Positions 7,446-14,854 of a DNA stretch of 34,959 nucleotides are shown here, one piece after another. The notes below the pieces were generated by a model that saw only the letters and a list, made by a program, of their open reading frames with translations, was not told where the DNA came from and searched no databases. This stretch comes from Bacteroidales bacterium. GTDB taxonomy: Bacteria > Bacteroidota > Bacteroidia > Bacteroidales > UBA4181. The position numbers and the translations under genes were made by a program. The first letter of the stretch is position 1, and each line of letters starts with the position of its first letter. Location of the stretch: assembly GCA_031275285.1 (NCBI GenBank), contig JAISOY010000141.1, positions 1 to 34,959 of the forward strand, written 5' to 3'.

Positions 7446-8240
7446 ATGGCCAAAAAAGAATTTACCAACAATCAGGAACAATTAGCACTTTATGCCAAAG
7501 CTATAGGACATCCCGTCCGTATCGCAATATTGCAAATGCTCACTACACAGGCACAATGTACACACAGTGAAATGGCAGAAAGCCTTCCGGTGGCCAAAAG
7601 TACACTGTCACAACACCTAAATGAACTGAAAGAGGCTGGCCTGATTCAAAAGGCCAATACTTCTCCGGGGATCAAATACAGTATTGATCCTGAAAAATGG
7701 AAAGCCGCCCAGATTTATTTTAACGGATTGTTCCGGGAACTACCCAAAACGCCTAAAGTAAAAGTAGGATCGGTCAGGAAGGCTGGTAAAAAAGATGTCA
7801 AGGCCATCAAAAATTTATATAGGAATACGATTCTGACTGTAAATAAGAATGATTATTCCCCTGAACAACTTAAATATTGGTGTGATAAAGGAAAAGATGT
7901 CAACGTATGGGAAGAGCAAATTGGTGACCAGCACTTTATTCTTGCCGAACGTCAGGGAAAAGTTACAGGATTTGCTGCTATAACACCTGAAGGATATTTA
8001 CATTCCCTGTTTGTACATAAAGATTTACAACAACAGGGAATTGCCTCTATGTTACTCGAAAGTATCGAAAAATATGCAAGGAGGAATAAAATCAAACAGG
8101 TGATTACGGAAGTTAGCATTACCGCCAGGCCATTCTTTGAAAAAAAAGGTTATGCTACCTTGGCTGAACAGTCGGTTTATATGGGCATAGATATGACCAG
8201 TTACAGAATGACCAAAGAAATTCCCGGAAAAGAAGAATAA
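7446..8240 (+). CDS. ArsR-type HTH / GNAT acetyltransferase fusion protein
   Basis: A 264-aa two-domain protein. Residues about 10-85 form an ArsR-like winged helix: YAKAIGHPVRIAILQML, then the recognition helix region VAKSTLSQHLNELKEAGLI. No cysteine cluster of the metal-sensing type is evident; the only cysteine in the domain is in QAQCTHSEM. Residues about 108-250 form a GNAT N-acetyltransferase domain: SVRKAGKKDVKAIKNLY, the substrate strand HFILAERQGKVTGFAAI, and the acetyl-CoA motif LFVHKDLQQQGIASMLL (Q/R-x-x-G-x-A). The gene starts 17 bases after a palindromic site and 12 bases before crcB. It may sense a metabolite by acetylating it or binding CoA ligands; this is inference. Confidence 0.85.
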   Translation: MAKKEFTNNQEQLALYAKAIGHPVRIAILQMLTTQAQCTHSEMAESLPVAKSTLSQHLNELKEAGLIQKANTSPGIKYSIDPEKWKAAQIYFNGLFRELPKTPKVKVGSVRKAGKKDVKAIKNLYRNTILTVNKNDYSPEQLKYWCDKGKDVNVWEEQIGDQHFILAERQGKVTGFAAITPEGYLHSLFVHKDLQQQGIASMLLESIEKYARRNKIKQVITEVSITARPFFEKKGYATLAEQSVYMGIDMTSYRMTKEIPGKEE

Positions 8241-8252
8241 TAAAGTATACGA

Positions 8253-8624
8253 ATGTTAAAAAATGTATTGTTGGTTGGATTAGGGGGTGGAATAGGCAGT
8301 ATGTTGCGTTATCTTTCCACCATTTTTATCACTCATTTCTTTCAGAAATCATTTCCATTGGCCACATTTACGGTCAATATACTGGGTTGTTTCATTGCCG
8401 GCCTGATATTTGGCTGGGTGGAGAATTCAACCATACATCATTCATTCAGATGGTTGTTGTTGGTGGGATTTTGTGGTGGATTTACCACATTTTCCGCATT
8501 TTCCCTTGAAAACGTAGAATTGATCCGGACAGCAAACCTGTGGTCGACAGCTCTTTTTTATACCGTCATCAGTATTTTGACCGGTTTTGCAGCAGTCTGG
8601 GCAGGAATTGCTATTTCAAAATAG
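8253..8624 (+). CDS. crcB: CrcB/Fluc fluoride channel
   Basis: CrcB (Fluc) proteins are small four-helix membrane channels that dimerise in dual topology and expel fluoride. The 123-aa product has normal length and the family blocks GGGIGSMLRYL at the N-terminus, NILGCFIAGLIFGW, and GFCGGFTTFSAFSLE, the last holding the conserved pore and sodium-site residues. It begins 12 bases after the ArsR-GNAT gene and so is probably cotranscribed with it. No fluoride riboswitch consensus was seen upstream. The gene ends in TAG. Confidence 0.93.
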   Translation: MLKNVLLVGLGGGIGSMLRYLSTIFITHFFQKSFPLATFTVNILGCFIAGLIFGWVENSTIHHSFRWLLLVGFCGGFTTFSAFSLENVELIRTANLWSTALFYTVISILTGFAAVWAGIAISK

Positions 8625-8633
8625 ATTTTCCGG

Positions 8634-8864
8634 AATGAGGCTGTCTTTTTAGAGCGGAAAGGCGAAGCCCTCACACAAGTAATTACAAATTACTTTCAGT
8701 GAACTCGTAAACTCGGTTCCGCTCAACAATATCTGCTTATTTTATAAGGACTAGCGTTCTGCTTAATTTGTAATTAACTTCGTTGAGAAGGGTTGCGCTA
8801 AGTTGACTTCGTCGAGCTAAAGGTTAAGCCGTTGGTTGTTTTGGACTTTTTGAACAGCCTCATT
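8634..8864. repeat. 231-bp structured intergenic element with 11-bp inverted ends
   Basis: AATGAGGCTGT at 8634-8644 is the exact reverse complement of ACAGCCTCATT at 8854-8864. Inside, TAATTACAAATTA (8680-8692) is the exact reverse complement of TAATTTGTAATTA (8764-8776). The element fills the gap between two convergent genes almost exactly. It could be a non-autonomous mobile palindrome (MITE-like), a bidirectional terminator, or both. T-tracts next to both ends (8645-8649, 8847-8851) fit the terminator reading. Confidence 0.6.
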
Positions 8865-11693
8865 TTATTGCTGATCATCTGCAGAAGGTACAGGCATCAG
8901 TTTACCTACTACATAGTGGTCATCTTTAATATATTTACGGGCGACATTCCTGATGTCCTTTATTTTCACAGCATTGATCACTTTTTTATATTCATCCAGC
9001 GTCATCAGTTTATCCCCTTGGCGATAAACATTTTGCAAAATACTCAGCCAGTATGAATTGTCTTTCATGATGGTTTCCCGTTCCCGTATCAGTGTTTCTT
9101 TTACCTTGTTCAAGTCGGTAACTGTAGGTCCATTGGCTTTTATTTTATTTGATTCTTCAAACACTGTGTTGATCAGTTGAGTTACATTATCGGGAGAACA
9201 CCCCCACACAAATTCCATCGAATATCTTGGGTTAGGATAAATACTTGCGTTGGAGGACAATTGTATCCCATAGACACCTCCCTGATCTTCGCGCATGGAT
9301 TCCCGTAATTTAATATTCAGTATGTCAGTCAGGATGGCAAAATGCAACCTTTCCTTAAATTTCCATTCAAAACCACCCTTCATCAATATATTTACACGGC
9401 TTTGTTCTTCCGAGTTTTTAGCATATTCCACTTCTGTGATGCCTGAAGGAAATGAAGGAGATACGTCACGCCAGGATTCAATCCGTTTTCTGGAAGGAAG
9501 TCCACCTATGTATTTCTCGAGCATGGGAATGATTTCATTCACTTTGAAATTACCTACCATGATGAATTTAAAGTCGCTGGCATCGGCAAACCTATCCTGA
9601 AATACGTACATGGCATTGTTCAGGTTGATCTGTTCTATTTGGCTTTCAGTCGGAATAGTGACTACACGGGGATTATCTTCTGAGGCTACTTTATAAAGGG
9701 TATCCAGATAAGCATAAACAGGATTGCTCTTCATATTCCTGACCTGGTTTTTGATACGTGATATATAAGCATTGAAAGCCTCTTCATCCCGGCGGATATT
9801 TGTAAAGTAAAGGTAATTCAACTGCAACATCGTTTCCAGATCTTTTGGCGCTGTCGACCCGTTGACACCTTCAAATAATTCGGCAATATAAGGAGAAATC
9901 TTGGCTGTATTTCCTGAAAGTTTTTTGTTCAGGGAAATCTGATCGAACTCACCTAATCCGCTTACGGAAATAATTCCTGCCGCCATCATCGCCGACATGT
10001 AATCCTCATCGGTATATATAGAAGTTCCACCAGGACTGAACCCAGCAAATACTATCTGATCATTTTGAAAATCGGTGGGCTTTAAAACAACTTGTGCGCC
10101 ATTCATGAAGATAAGCTCTACCAGTCCGAAATCTGGATTATCTCTACGACGAAATAACCGGCTTCCCTTAGGCTCCTCAGAAAGTAAGGGCCCATCCAGT
10201 ACATGATCCACATATTCAGTGATATCTGCTTGTTTTGAGGCAACCAGGATTCTTTTTATATCTTCCTCTGAAGGTATTTGAATGCCATCTTTATCAGGAG
10301 CCATAACCACCACGCATGTGTTACTGTCTGTGATCCATTGATGGGCCAGCTGATTGATTTCTTCCAGTGTTATTCCGGGAATAAAGTTTTGGGCATATGT
10401 ATTTTCTGCATGGATACCGGGAATCGGTTCTTTTTCAGTAAAATTACGTACATACTCATCGATCAGGTTCTGGGAGCTGTTTTTATTGGCTTCTTTTGCA
10501 GCCTGGTCATATTGTACCAGTAATGCCTGTTTTTCCCGGTCCAGTTCTCCCTGGGTAAATCCAAACCTCTTTACCCGTTCGTTTTCAATGAGCAATACTT
10601 CAAGGGTCGATTCAATCTCATTTTCTTTGGCAGATGCATATATACTATATGCATCAATGGGGCCGATAAAGCTGTTGTATGATGAACCGGCATAAGTGAA
10701 TGGGGCATCCGGATCCTGTCTCAATTCAGCGAAACGTTTGTTGATCATCCCATTATACAATCTTTGAATCAATATATCCCGGTAATCTTTTAGGATAGTT
10801 TCAGTTTTTTTCGGATGTTTGATAAATACCTGCACCACATTATCTGTCGCTTCTTTATCGGTAACAATCGATATCAGCGGATCTTTATTGTCAGGTACTT
10901 CATATTCAATCCGTTCAGGAGCATTTTTAGGATTACCCAATCCGGAAAAATGCTTTTTTACCTTTTCTTCCATGTCTTTTTCAGGCATATCGCCTACAAC
11001 AAATACAGCCATCAGATTGGGCCGGTACCATTCCTTATAGAATTTACGGAGTTCTTCGTATGGTGCATTTTTCACAATGTTCATATCCCCTATAGGTAAT
11101 CGCTCGGCGTAACGGGAACCCTTGAATATTACCGGAAAGTATTTCTGAAACATACGTTCATCCGCACCAAGTCCTAAACGCCACTCTTCAACAATAACAC
11201 CCCGCTCGTCATCAATATCTTTGTCGGCAAAAGTGACCTGATGCGCCCAGTCTTCCAATATCTGGAATGCTTTATCTATCAGATCGGAACGATCTGACGG
11301 AACCTGAAGTTGGTACACTGTTTCGTCAAAACTGGTATAAGCATTTAAATTATGGCCGAATTTTACGCCCATCTCTTCCAATGCGTTGATCAATTCATTT
11401 TCCTTGAAATTTTTCGTACCATTAAAGCACATATGCTCTACGAAATGTGCCAGGCCTTTTTGCTGATCGGTTTCGCATATGGAGCCGGCCTTCACAGCCA
11501 GACGGAGCTCTACCCGTTTTTCAGGTACATTATTGTATCGCAGATAATATTTTAATCCGTTATCAAGAGATTTTATTTGTATCGTAGTATCGACCGGTAT
11601 AGGAGATTGGAGGTCAAGTTCCTGTGCATGAACGAATAATTGGATAAAGAACAGAAAACAACTAATCCAAACCGTTTTTATATGTGGCAACAT
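8865..11693 (-). CDS. M16-family zinc metalloprotease, secreted
   Basis: A 942-aa insulinase/pitrilysin-family (M16, PqqL-like) peptidase. A signal peptide ends near VHAQ (about residue 24), which places it in the periplasm or on the outer membrane. The inverted zinc motif HFVEH lies at about 83-87 in GLAHFVEHMCFNGTKNF, and the later glutamates in ERGVIVEEW (about 163-171) complete the metal site. The rest holds the further M16 domains, including VNILMKGGF and the LREDQGGVYG-like REDQGGVYGI region near 790. The frame can start at a TTG (11699), but the ATG at 11693 is preferred. It lies 33 bases after aroD on the same strand and may be last in that operon. Confidence 0.93.
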   Translation of the reverse strand: MLPHIKTVWISCFLFFIQLFVHAQELDLQSPIPVDTTIQIKSLDNGLKYYLRYNNVPEKRVELRLAVKAGSICETDQQKGLAHFVEHMCFNGTKNFKENELINALEEMGVKFGHNLNAYTSFDETVYQLQVPSDRSDLIDKAFQILEDWAHQVTFADKDIDDERGVIVEEWRLGLGADERMFQKYFPVIFKGSRYAERLPIGDMNIVKNAPYEELRKFYKEWYRPNLMAVFVVGDMPEKDMEEKVKKHFSGLGNPKNAPERIEYEVPDNKDPLISIVTDKEATDNVVQVFIKHPKKTETILKDYRDILIQRLYNGMINKRFAELRQDPDAPFTYAGSSYNSFIGPIDAYSIYASAKENEIESTLEVLLIENERVKRFGFTQGELDREKQALLVQYDQAAKEANKNSSQNLIDEYVRNFTEKEPIPGIHAENTYAQNFIPGITLEEINQLAHQWITDSNTCVVVMAPDKDGIQIPSEEDIKRILVASKQADITEYVDHVLDGPLLSEEPKGSRLFRRRDNPDFGLVELIFMNGAQVVLKPTDFQNDQIVFAGFSPGGTSIYTDEDYMSAMMAAGIISVSGLGEFDQISLNKKLSGNTAKISPYIAELFEGVNGSTAPKDLETMLQLNYLYFTNIRRDEEAFNAYISRIKNQVRNMKSNPVYAYLDTLYKVASEDNPRVVTIPTESQIEQINLNNAMYVFQDRFADASDFKFIMVGNFKVNEIIPMLEKYIGGLPSRKRIESWRDVSPSFPSGITEVEYAKNSEEQSRVNILMKGGFEWKFKERLHFAILTDILNIKLRESMREDQGGVYGIQLSSNASIYPNPRYSMEFVWGCSPDNVTQLINTVFEESNKIKANGPTVTDLNKVKETLIRERETIMKDNSYWLSILQNVYRQGDKLMTLDEYKKVINAVKIKDIRNVARKYIKDDHYVVGKLMPVPSADDQQ

Positions 11694-11726
11694 ATTCAAT
11701 GATTTAATAATAACAATATTGATTAT

Positions 11727-12377
11727 TTATTGTGAAGTCTCCAGTATCTGAAGCATTACCTCCATCTGGGAGGCTGTTAATTGTCCCGGAGCTGTGATAT
11801 GTGTTTCATCTATCGATGCAAAAGTAAATTCGGCTCCTAATATAGGTGCGGCTATCCTTGTTATTTTTCCAATATCGCCCATAGCGAAAGCGATCAGATG
11901 GTCATGTTTTTCATAAAGAGACATGATCCGGGCACTATCTCCGGATGATTGCGCGAATGTTGCAATCTTAACAAAATCAGCGCCTTTTGATTGCGAATCA
12001 TGTATTATTTCTTCAAGATATTTGGTATTCGCAGTTTGGTCGAAATCATGATATGAGATGATCACTTTTGATCCCATTCTTTTTGCCAGATCGACCAAAG
12101 GTTTCCGGTAAGTATCTTCCGATTCGTATTCAATATCCACATAAGTAGCTCCCGAACGGATGGAAGCGGATAACTGAACTGTTCGTTCACGTTCGGAATA
12201 CTTCCCCGGACGACAGGTAGCCACCCATTTTCGACAACGTAAAGAAAGTAATTCTATGTTTTCCGGTTCAAGGTCCATTAGATCCAGACGAACCTCAACC
12301 AGTGGAAAAACCGAAGCCAGTTGCATACAGGTATTAAACCCTACATTACCGATACTGATACATATTTTTTCATTCAT
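11727..12377 (-). CDS. aroD: type I 3-dehydroquinate dehydratase
   Basis: AroD converts 3-dehydroquinate to 3-dehydroshikimate, step three of the shikimate pathway to aromatic amino acids. The 216-aa product shows the type I active-site residues: EVRLDLM, the histidine in IISYHDFD, the Schiff-base lysine in ADFVKIATFA, the arginine in GKITRI, and the closing loop THITAPGQL. The frame can be extended to a TTG at 12392, but the ATG at 12377 is preferred because it overlaps the end of the DHOD-like gene by 8 bases (ATGAATGA), an arrangement typical of coupled genes. Confidence 0.94.
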   Translation of the reverse strand: MNEKICISIGNVGFNTCMQLASVFPLVEVRLDLMDLEPENIELLSLRCRKWVATCRPGKYSERERTVQLSASIRSGATYVDIEYESEDTYRKPLVDLAKRMGSKVIISYHDFDQTANTKYLEEIIHDSQSKGADFVKIATFAQSSGDSARIMSLYEKHDHLIAFAMGDIGKITRIAAPILGAEFTFASIDETHITAPGQLTASQMEVMLQILETSQ

Positions 12378-13383
12378 TTTCAGCGTCCTCAAGTTGTGAG
12401 TAATACTTCATGAATTGAATACGCTCATAAGACATGGGGGAATCGGTTTCCACCTGATTCATTTTTCCGGAAAACTGATCAATATAATGTAGTCCTTTGT
12501 GTTGCATCCACTTTTCGATTTCATCCAGGATGGTCGTAATATGGGCCAGACCATTATTATATAGCGTAGAGACAATCTGAACGGCTGAGGCGCCGACCAA
12601 TAACATTTTGATGACATCACGTCCGCTGTGTACGCCTGTTGAAGCACATAAATCGCAGGAAACATCAGAGGATTTTATAGCGATCCATCTCAAAACATTG
12701 GATAATTCGGCAGGAGTGCTGAATGTATTGATTGCTTCTACTTTCATTTCATCGATATTGATGTCGGGACTGAAAAAACGGTTGAACATCACAATCCCAT
12801 TGATTCCGGTACCAGACAGTTGATCGATGAAACGACTAAGATCGGCAAAATAAGGACTTATCTTTACAGCAAGAGGGATACTTATTTTTTCCCGTACTTT
12901 ATGGATGATATCCAGATGCCTTTTTTCTATATCGTCCGAAGATAACCGGGCATTGAATCCCTGCAGGGCAATATTCAGTTCCAAAGCATCTGCTCCTGCA
13001 TCCTGTAATTTTGAAGCAAATGATATCCACTCATGCGCAGATACACAATTAATACTTGCAATGATCGGGATCTGTATTTTTTTCTTTCCTTCACAGATGG
13101 TATCCAGATAGTTCGACAGATATTCTTCTTTAACTGTGGTATCTATATAATCAAATGTTTCCGAATTCCGAAAATACACCATACCGTTCTTTTTCGCCTC
13201 TTGAATGTTGTAATCAGCGTTAAGATAGATCTGTTCTTCAAACAAAGATTTCATGACAATAGCCGAGACCCCGCTTTGTTCCAATCTTTGTAAGCCATTA
13301 ACAGAATTAGTTAAACCTGAACTACCGGCGATAACAGGATTTTTTAAATTTAATCCTAAATATTTGACTGATAACTCTACCAT
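12370..13383 (-). CDS. dihydroorotate dehydrogenase-like flavoprotein lacking the usual active-site motif
   Basis: A 337-aa TIM-barrel protein with the DHOD fold. It begins VKYLGLNLKNPVIAGSSGLT, as in class 1 DHOD and PreA-type enzymes, and ends with the FMN-phosphate region ASTGVHSGRDVIKMLLVGASAVQIVST. Where true DHODs have NxSCPN or NxSSPN with the catalytic Cys or Ser, this protein reads ELNIALQGFN, so the catalytic base is absent. It probably binds FMN but is unlikely to oxidise dihydroorotate. It sits between pdxJ (11 bases apart) and aroD (8-base overlap). Its substrate is unknown; a redox role linked to vitamin B6 or shikimate metabolism is speculation. Confidence 0.85.
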   Translation of the reverse strand: MVELSVKYLGLNLKNPVIAGSSGLTNSVNGLQRLEQSGVSAIVMKSLFEEQIYLNADYNIQEAKKNGMVYFRNSETFDYIDTTVKEEYLSNYLDTICEGKKKIQIPIIASINCVSAHEWISFASKLQDAGADALELNIALQGFNARLSSDDIEKRHLDIIHKVREKISIPLAVKISPYFADLSRFIDQLSGTGINGIVMFNRFFSPDINIDEMKVEAINTFSTPAELSNVLRWIAIKSSDVSCDLCASTGVHSGRDVIKMLLVGASAVQIVSTLYNNGLAHITTILDEIEKWMQHKGLHYIDQFSGKMNQVETDSPMSYERIQFMKYYSQLEDAENE

Positions 13384-13394
13384 AAGTATGTATT

Positions 13395-14159
13395 TTATTG
13401 AGTTGTTTCGGTTATTGAGTGCATGTTATCGTAATCCAATGCAATACTTATTTGCTCTTTATATAATTTAATGGTTTTCTCCAGTCCGAAATACAGTGCA
13501 TCGGATATTAGTGCATGACCGATAGACACTTCTTTGGTAAAAGGAATATGGGAAATGAAATAACACAAATTATCCAGGCTTAAATCATGTCCGGCATTGA
13601 TATCCAAACCAAGAGACCTGGCAACCAGTGCAGCTTCATGAAATGGCGTGATGGCAGCTTTCTTATTTTTTTCATACTGGTGGGCATAAGGGCCAGTGTA
13701 TAGTTCTATCCTGTCCGTCCCCGTTTGAGCAGCTGCTTCGATCATTTTCGGATCTGCATTTATAAACAAAGATGTCCGGATTCCGGATTGTTTCAACTCC
13801 TTTATAATATCTTTCAGATAATCCTGATGAGTGATGGTATTCCATCCTGCATCCGAAGTCAATGCGTCGGCAGCATCCGGAACCAATGTCGCCTGATGGG
13901 GTCTGACTTCCAGAACCAATTGTATGAACGAGCTTGTGGGATTACCTTCGATATTGAATTCAGTGGTTAGCTTTCCACGTAGGTTACGGACATCATCGTA
14001 ACGAATATGCCGCTCATCCGGACGGGGATGAACGGTAATTCCATCCGCACCGAATTTTTCACAATCAAGGGCCACTTGTAATACGTCCGGGATGTTTCCT
14101 CCGCGTGCATTCCGGATGGTCGCTATTTTATTGATATTTACGCTTAATACTGTACTCAA
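13395..14159 (-). CDS. pdxJ: pyridoxine 5'-phosphate synthase
   Basis: PdxJ condenses 1-deoxyxylulose 5-phosphate with 3-amino-2-oxopropyl phosphate to give pyridoxine 5'-phosphate, the last ring-forming step of the DXP-dependent vitamin B6 route. The 254-aa product is of usual size and begins with the signature [59 protein letters not shown], and [14 protein letters not shown] follow in the family order and supply the phosphate-binding and catalytic residues. It lies 36 bases after the SUI1-like gene and 11 bases before the DHOD-like gene on the same strand, in a probable operon. Confidence 0.96.
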   Translation of the reverse strand: MSTVLSVNINKIATIRNARGGNIPDVLQVALDCEKFGADGITVHPRPDERHIRYDDVRNLRGKLTTEFNIEGNPTSSFIQLVLEVRPHQATLVPDAADALTSDAGWNTITHQDYLKDIIKELKQSGIRTSLFINADPKMIEAAAQTGTDRIELYTGPYAHQYEKNKKAAITPFHEAALVARSLGLDINAGHDLSLDNLCYFISHIPFTKEVSIGHALISDALYFGLEKTIKLYKEQISIALDYDNMHSITETTQ

Positions 14160-14195
14160 AATAAGAAAATATGTGTGTATTATATAATGTATAAA

Positions 14196-14540
14196 TTAAC
14201 CTCCGGACTTTTTCACTTTATATCCCTTTTGCTGTAGGAACAGCAATATTTTATCCCGAAAATCGCCCTGGATCAGGATTTCTCCGTCTTTTGCCGATCC
14301 GCCTACACCACATTTGGTTTTAAGTTCTTTGGATAATGAAACAAGATCTTCATTGGTTCCGATAAAACCGGTAATCAGGGTGACCGATTTACCGCCCCGG
14401 TTTTTCCTGTCCAGCATCACCCGAAGATCCTGCCGGGAAGGCGGTAATGTTTCCTGTTCGTCTGTTCCATCAAATTGATATTGAAAATCAGGATTGGTGG
14501 AATATACAATATTGATACGATTTTTCGCTTGTTTTGCCAT
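14196..14540 (-). CDS. SUI1/eIF1-family translation factor (YciH-like)
   Basis: A 114-aa protein related to eukaryotic eIF1 and bacterial YciH. The SUI1 domain fills the C-terminal 80 residues: [40 protein letters not shown], then [20 protein letters not shown]. The [13 protein letters not shown] loop is the hallmark of the family. In bacteria these proteins can act on start-codon selection, but their role in Bacteroidota is not settled. It is the first gene of a minus-strand group leading into pdxJ and has its own TACATTTG promoter box upstream. Confidence 0.93.
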   Translation of the reverse strand: MAKQAKNRINIVYSTNPDFQYQFDGTDEQETLPPSRQDLRVMLDRKNRGGKSVTLITGFIGTNEDLVSLSKELKTKCGVGGSAKDGEILIQGDFRDKILLFLQQKGYKVKKSGG

Positions 14541-14566
14541 GTCGGATTACGTCATTTCAAGATGTA

Positions 14567-14574
14567 CAAATGTA
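14567..14574 (-). promoter_or_regulatory. candidate -7 element for the SUI1-pdxJ group
   Basis: Read on the minus strand this is TACATTTG, matching TAnnTTTG, 27 bases before the SUI1-like start codon. No -33 TTG is evident at the right distance. It would drive the SUI1-like, pdxJ, DHOD-like and aroD genes. Confidence 0.45.
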
Positions 14575-14728
14575 CTACTTTTTTGTCTTTCCCATAGAGG
14601 AATGTACAATTTCAAATGATAAACATATGAATTGCCGACTTTGTTGAGAGCATATATATTTTTGTTCGTATTGACTATGTATTTGCCGGTTTCAGACAAA
14701 TCCTGTTTTTACTTTCAGGACATCTTGC

Positions 14729-14744
14729 ACGCAATCGTTTGCGT
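14729..14744 (+). promoter_or_regulatory. LacI-family-type operator candidate upstream of rhamnosidase
   Basis: ACGCAATCGTTTGCGT is a 6-4-6 palindrome whose core GCAATCGTTTGC fits the LacI-family pattern GnAAnCGnTTnC. It stands about 33 bases upstream of the TATTTTTG -7 box at 14777-14784 and about 110 bases before the gene. Sugar-responsive control of the rhamnosidase gene is inferred. No LacI regulator is encoded in the window. Confidence 0.5.
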
Positions 14745-14854
14745 AAAATAATAACAGCGAATAGGTTCATATGTTGTATTTTTGGTTTTCTTTGTTTGAT
14801 ATTATAGATTAGGGGTATTTACCTGTTTATTCACTCTCAAAATCAAATGTTTTA

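Larger units (their letters stand above)
14541..14854. other. divergent intergenic region between SUI1-like and rhamnosidase genes
   Basis: This 314-base gap separates two divergent genes. It holds the minus-strand promoter box at 14567, a LacI-type palindrome at 14729-14744 and a plus-strand -7 box at 14777-14784 (TATTTTTG). Nothing else recognisable was seen, and no small gene is supported. Confidence 0.6.

Noticed and set aside
8241..8252. Fluoride riboswitch before crcB
   Set aside because: Only 12 bases separate crcB from the upstream gene, and no consensus is present before the ArsR-GNAT gene either.
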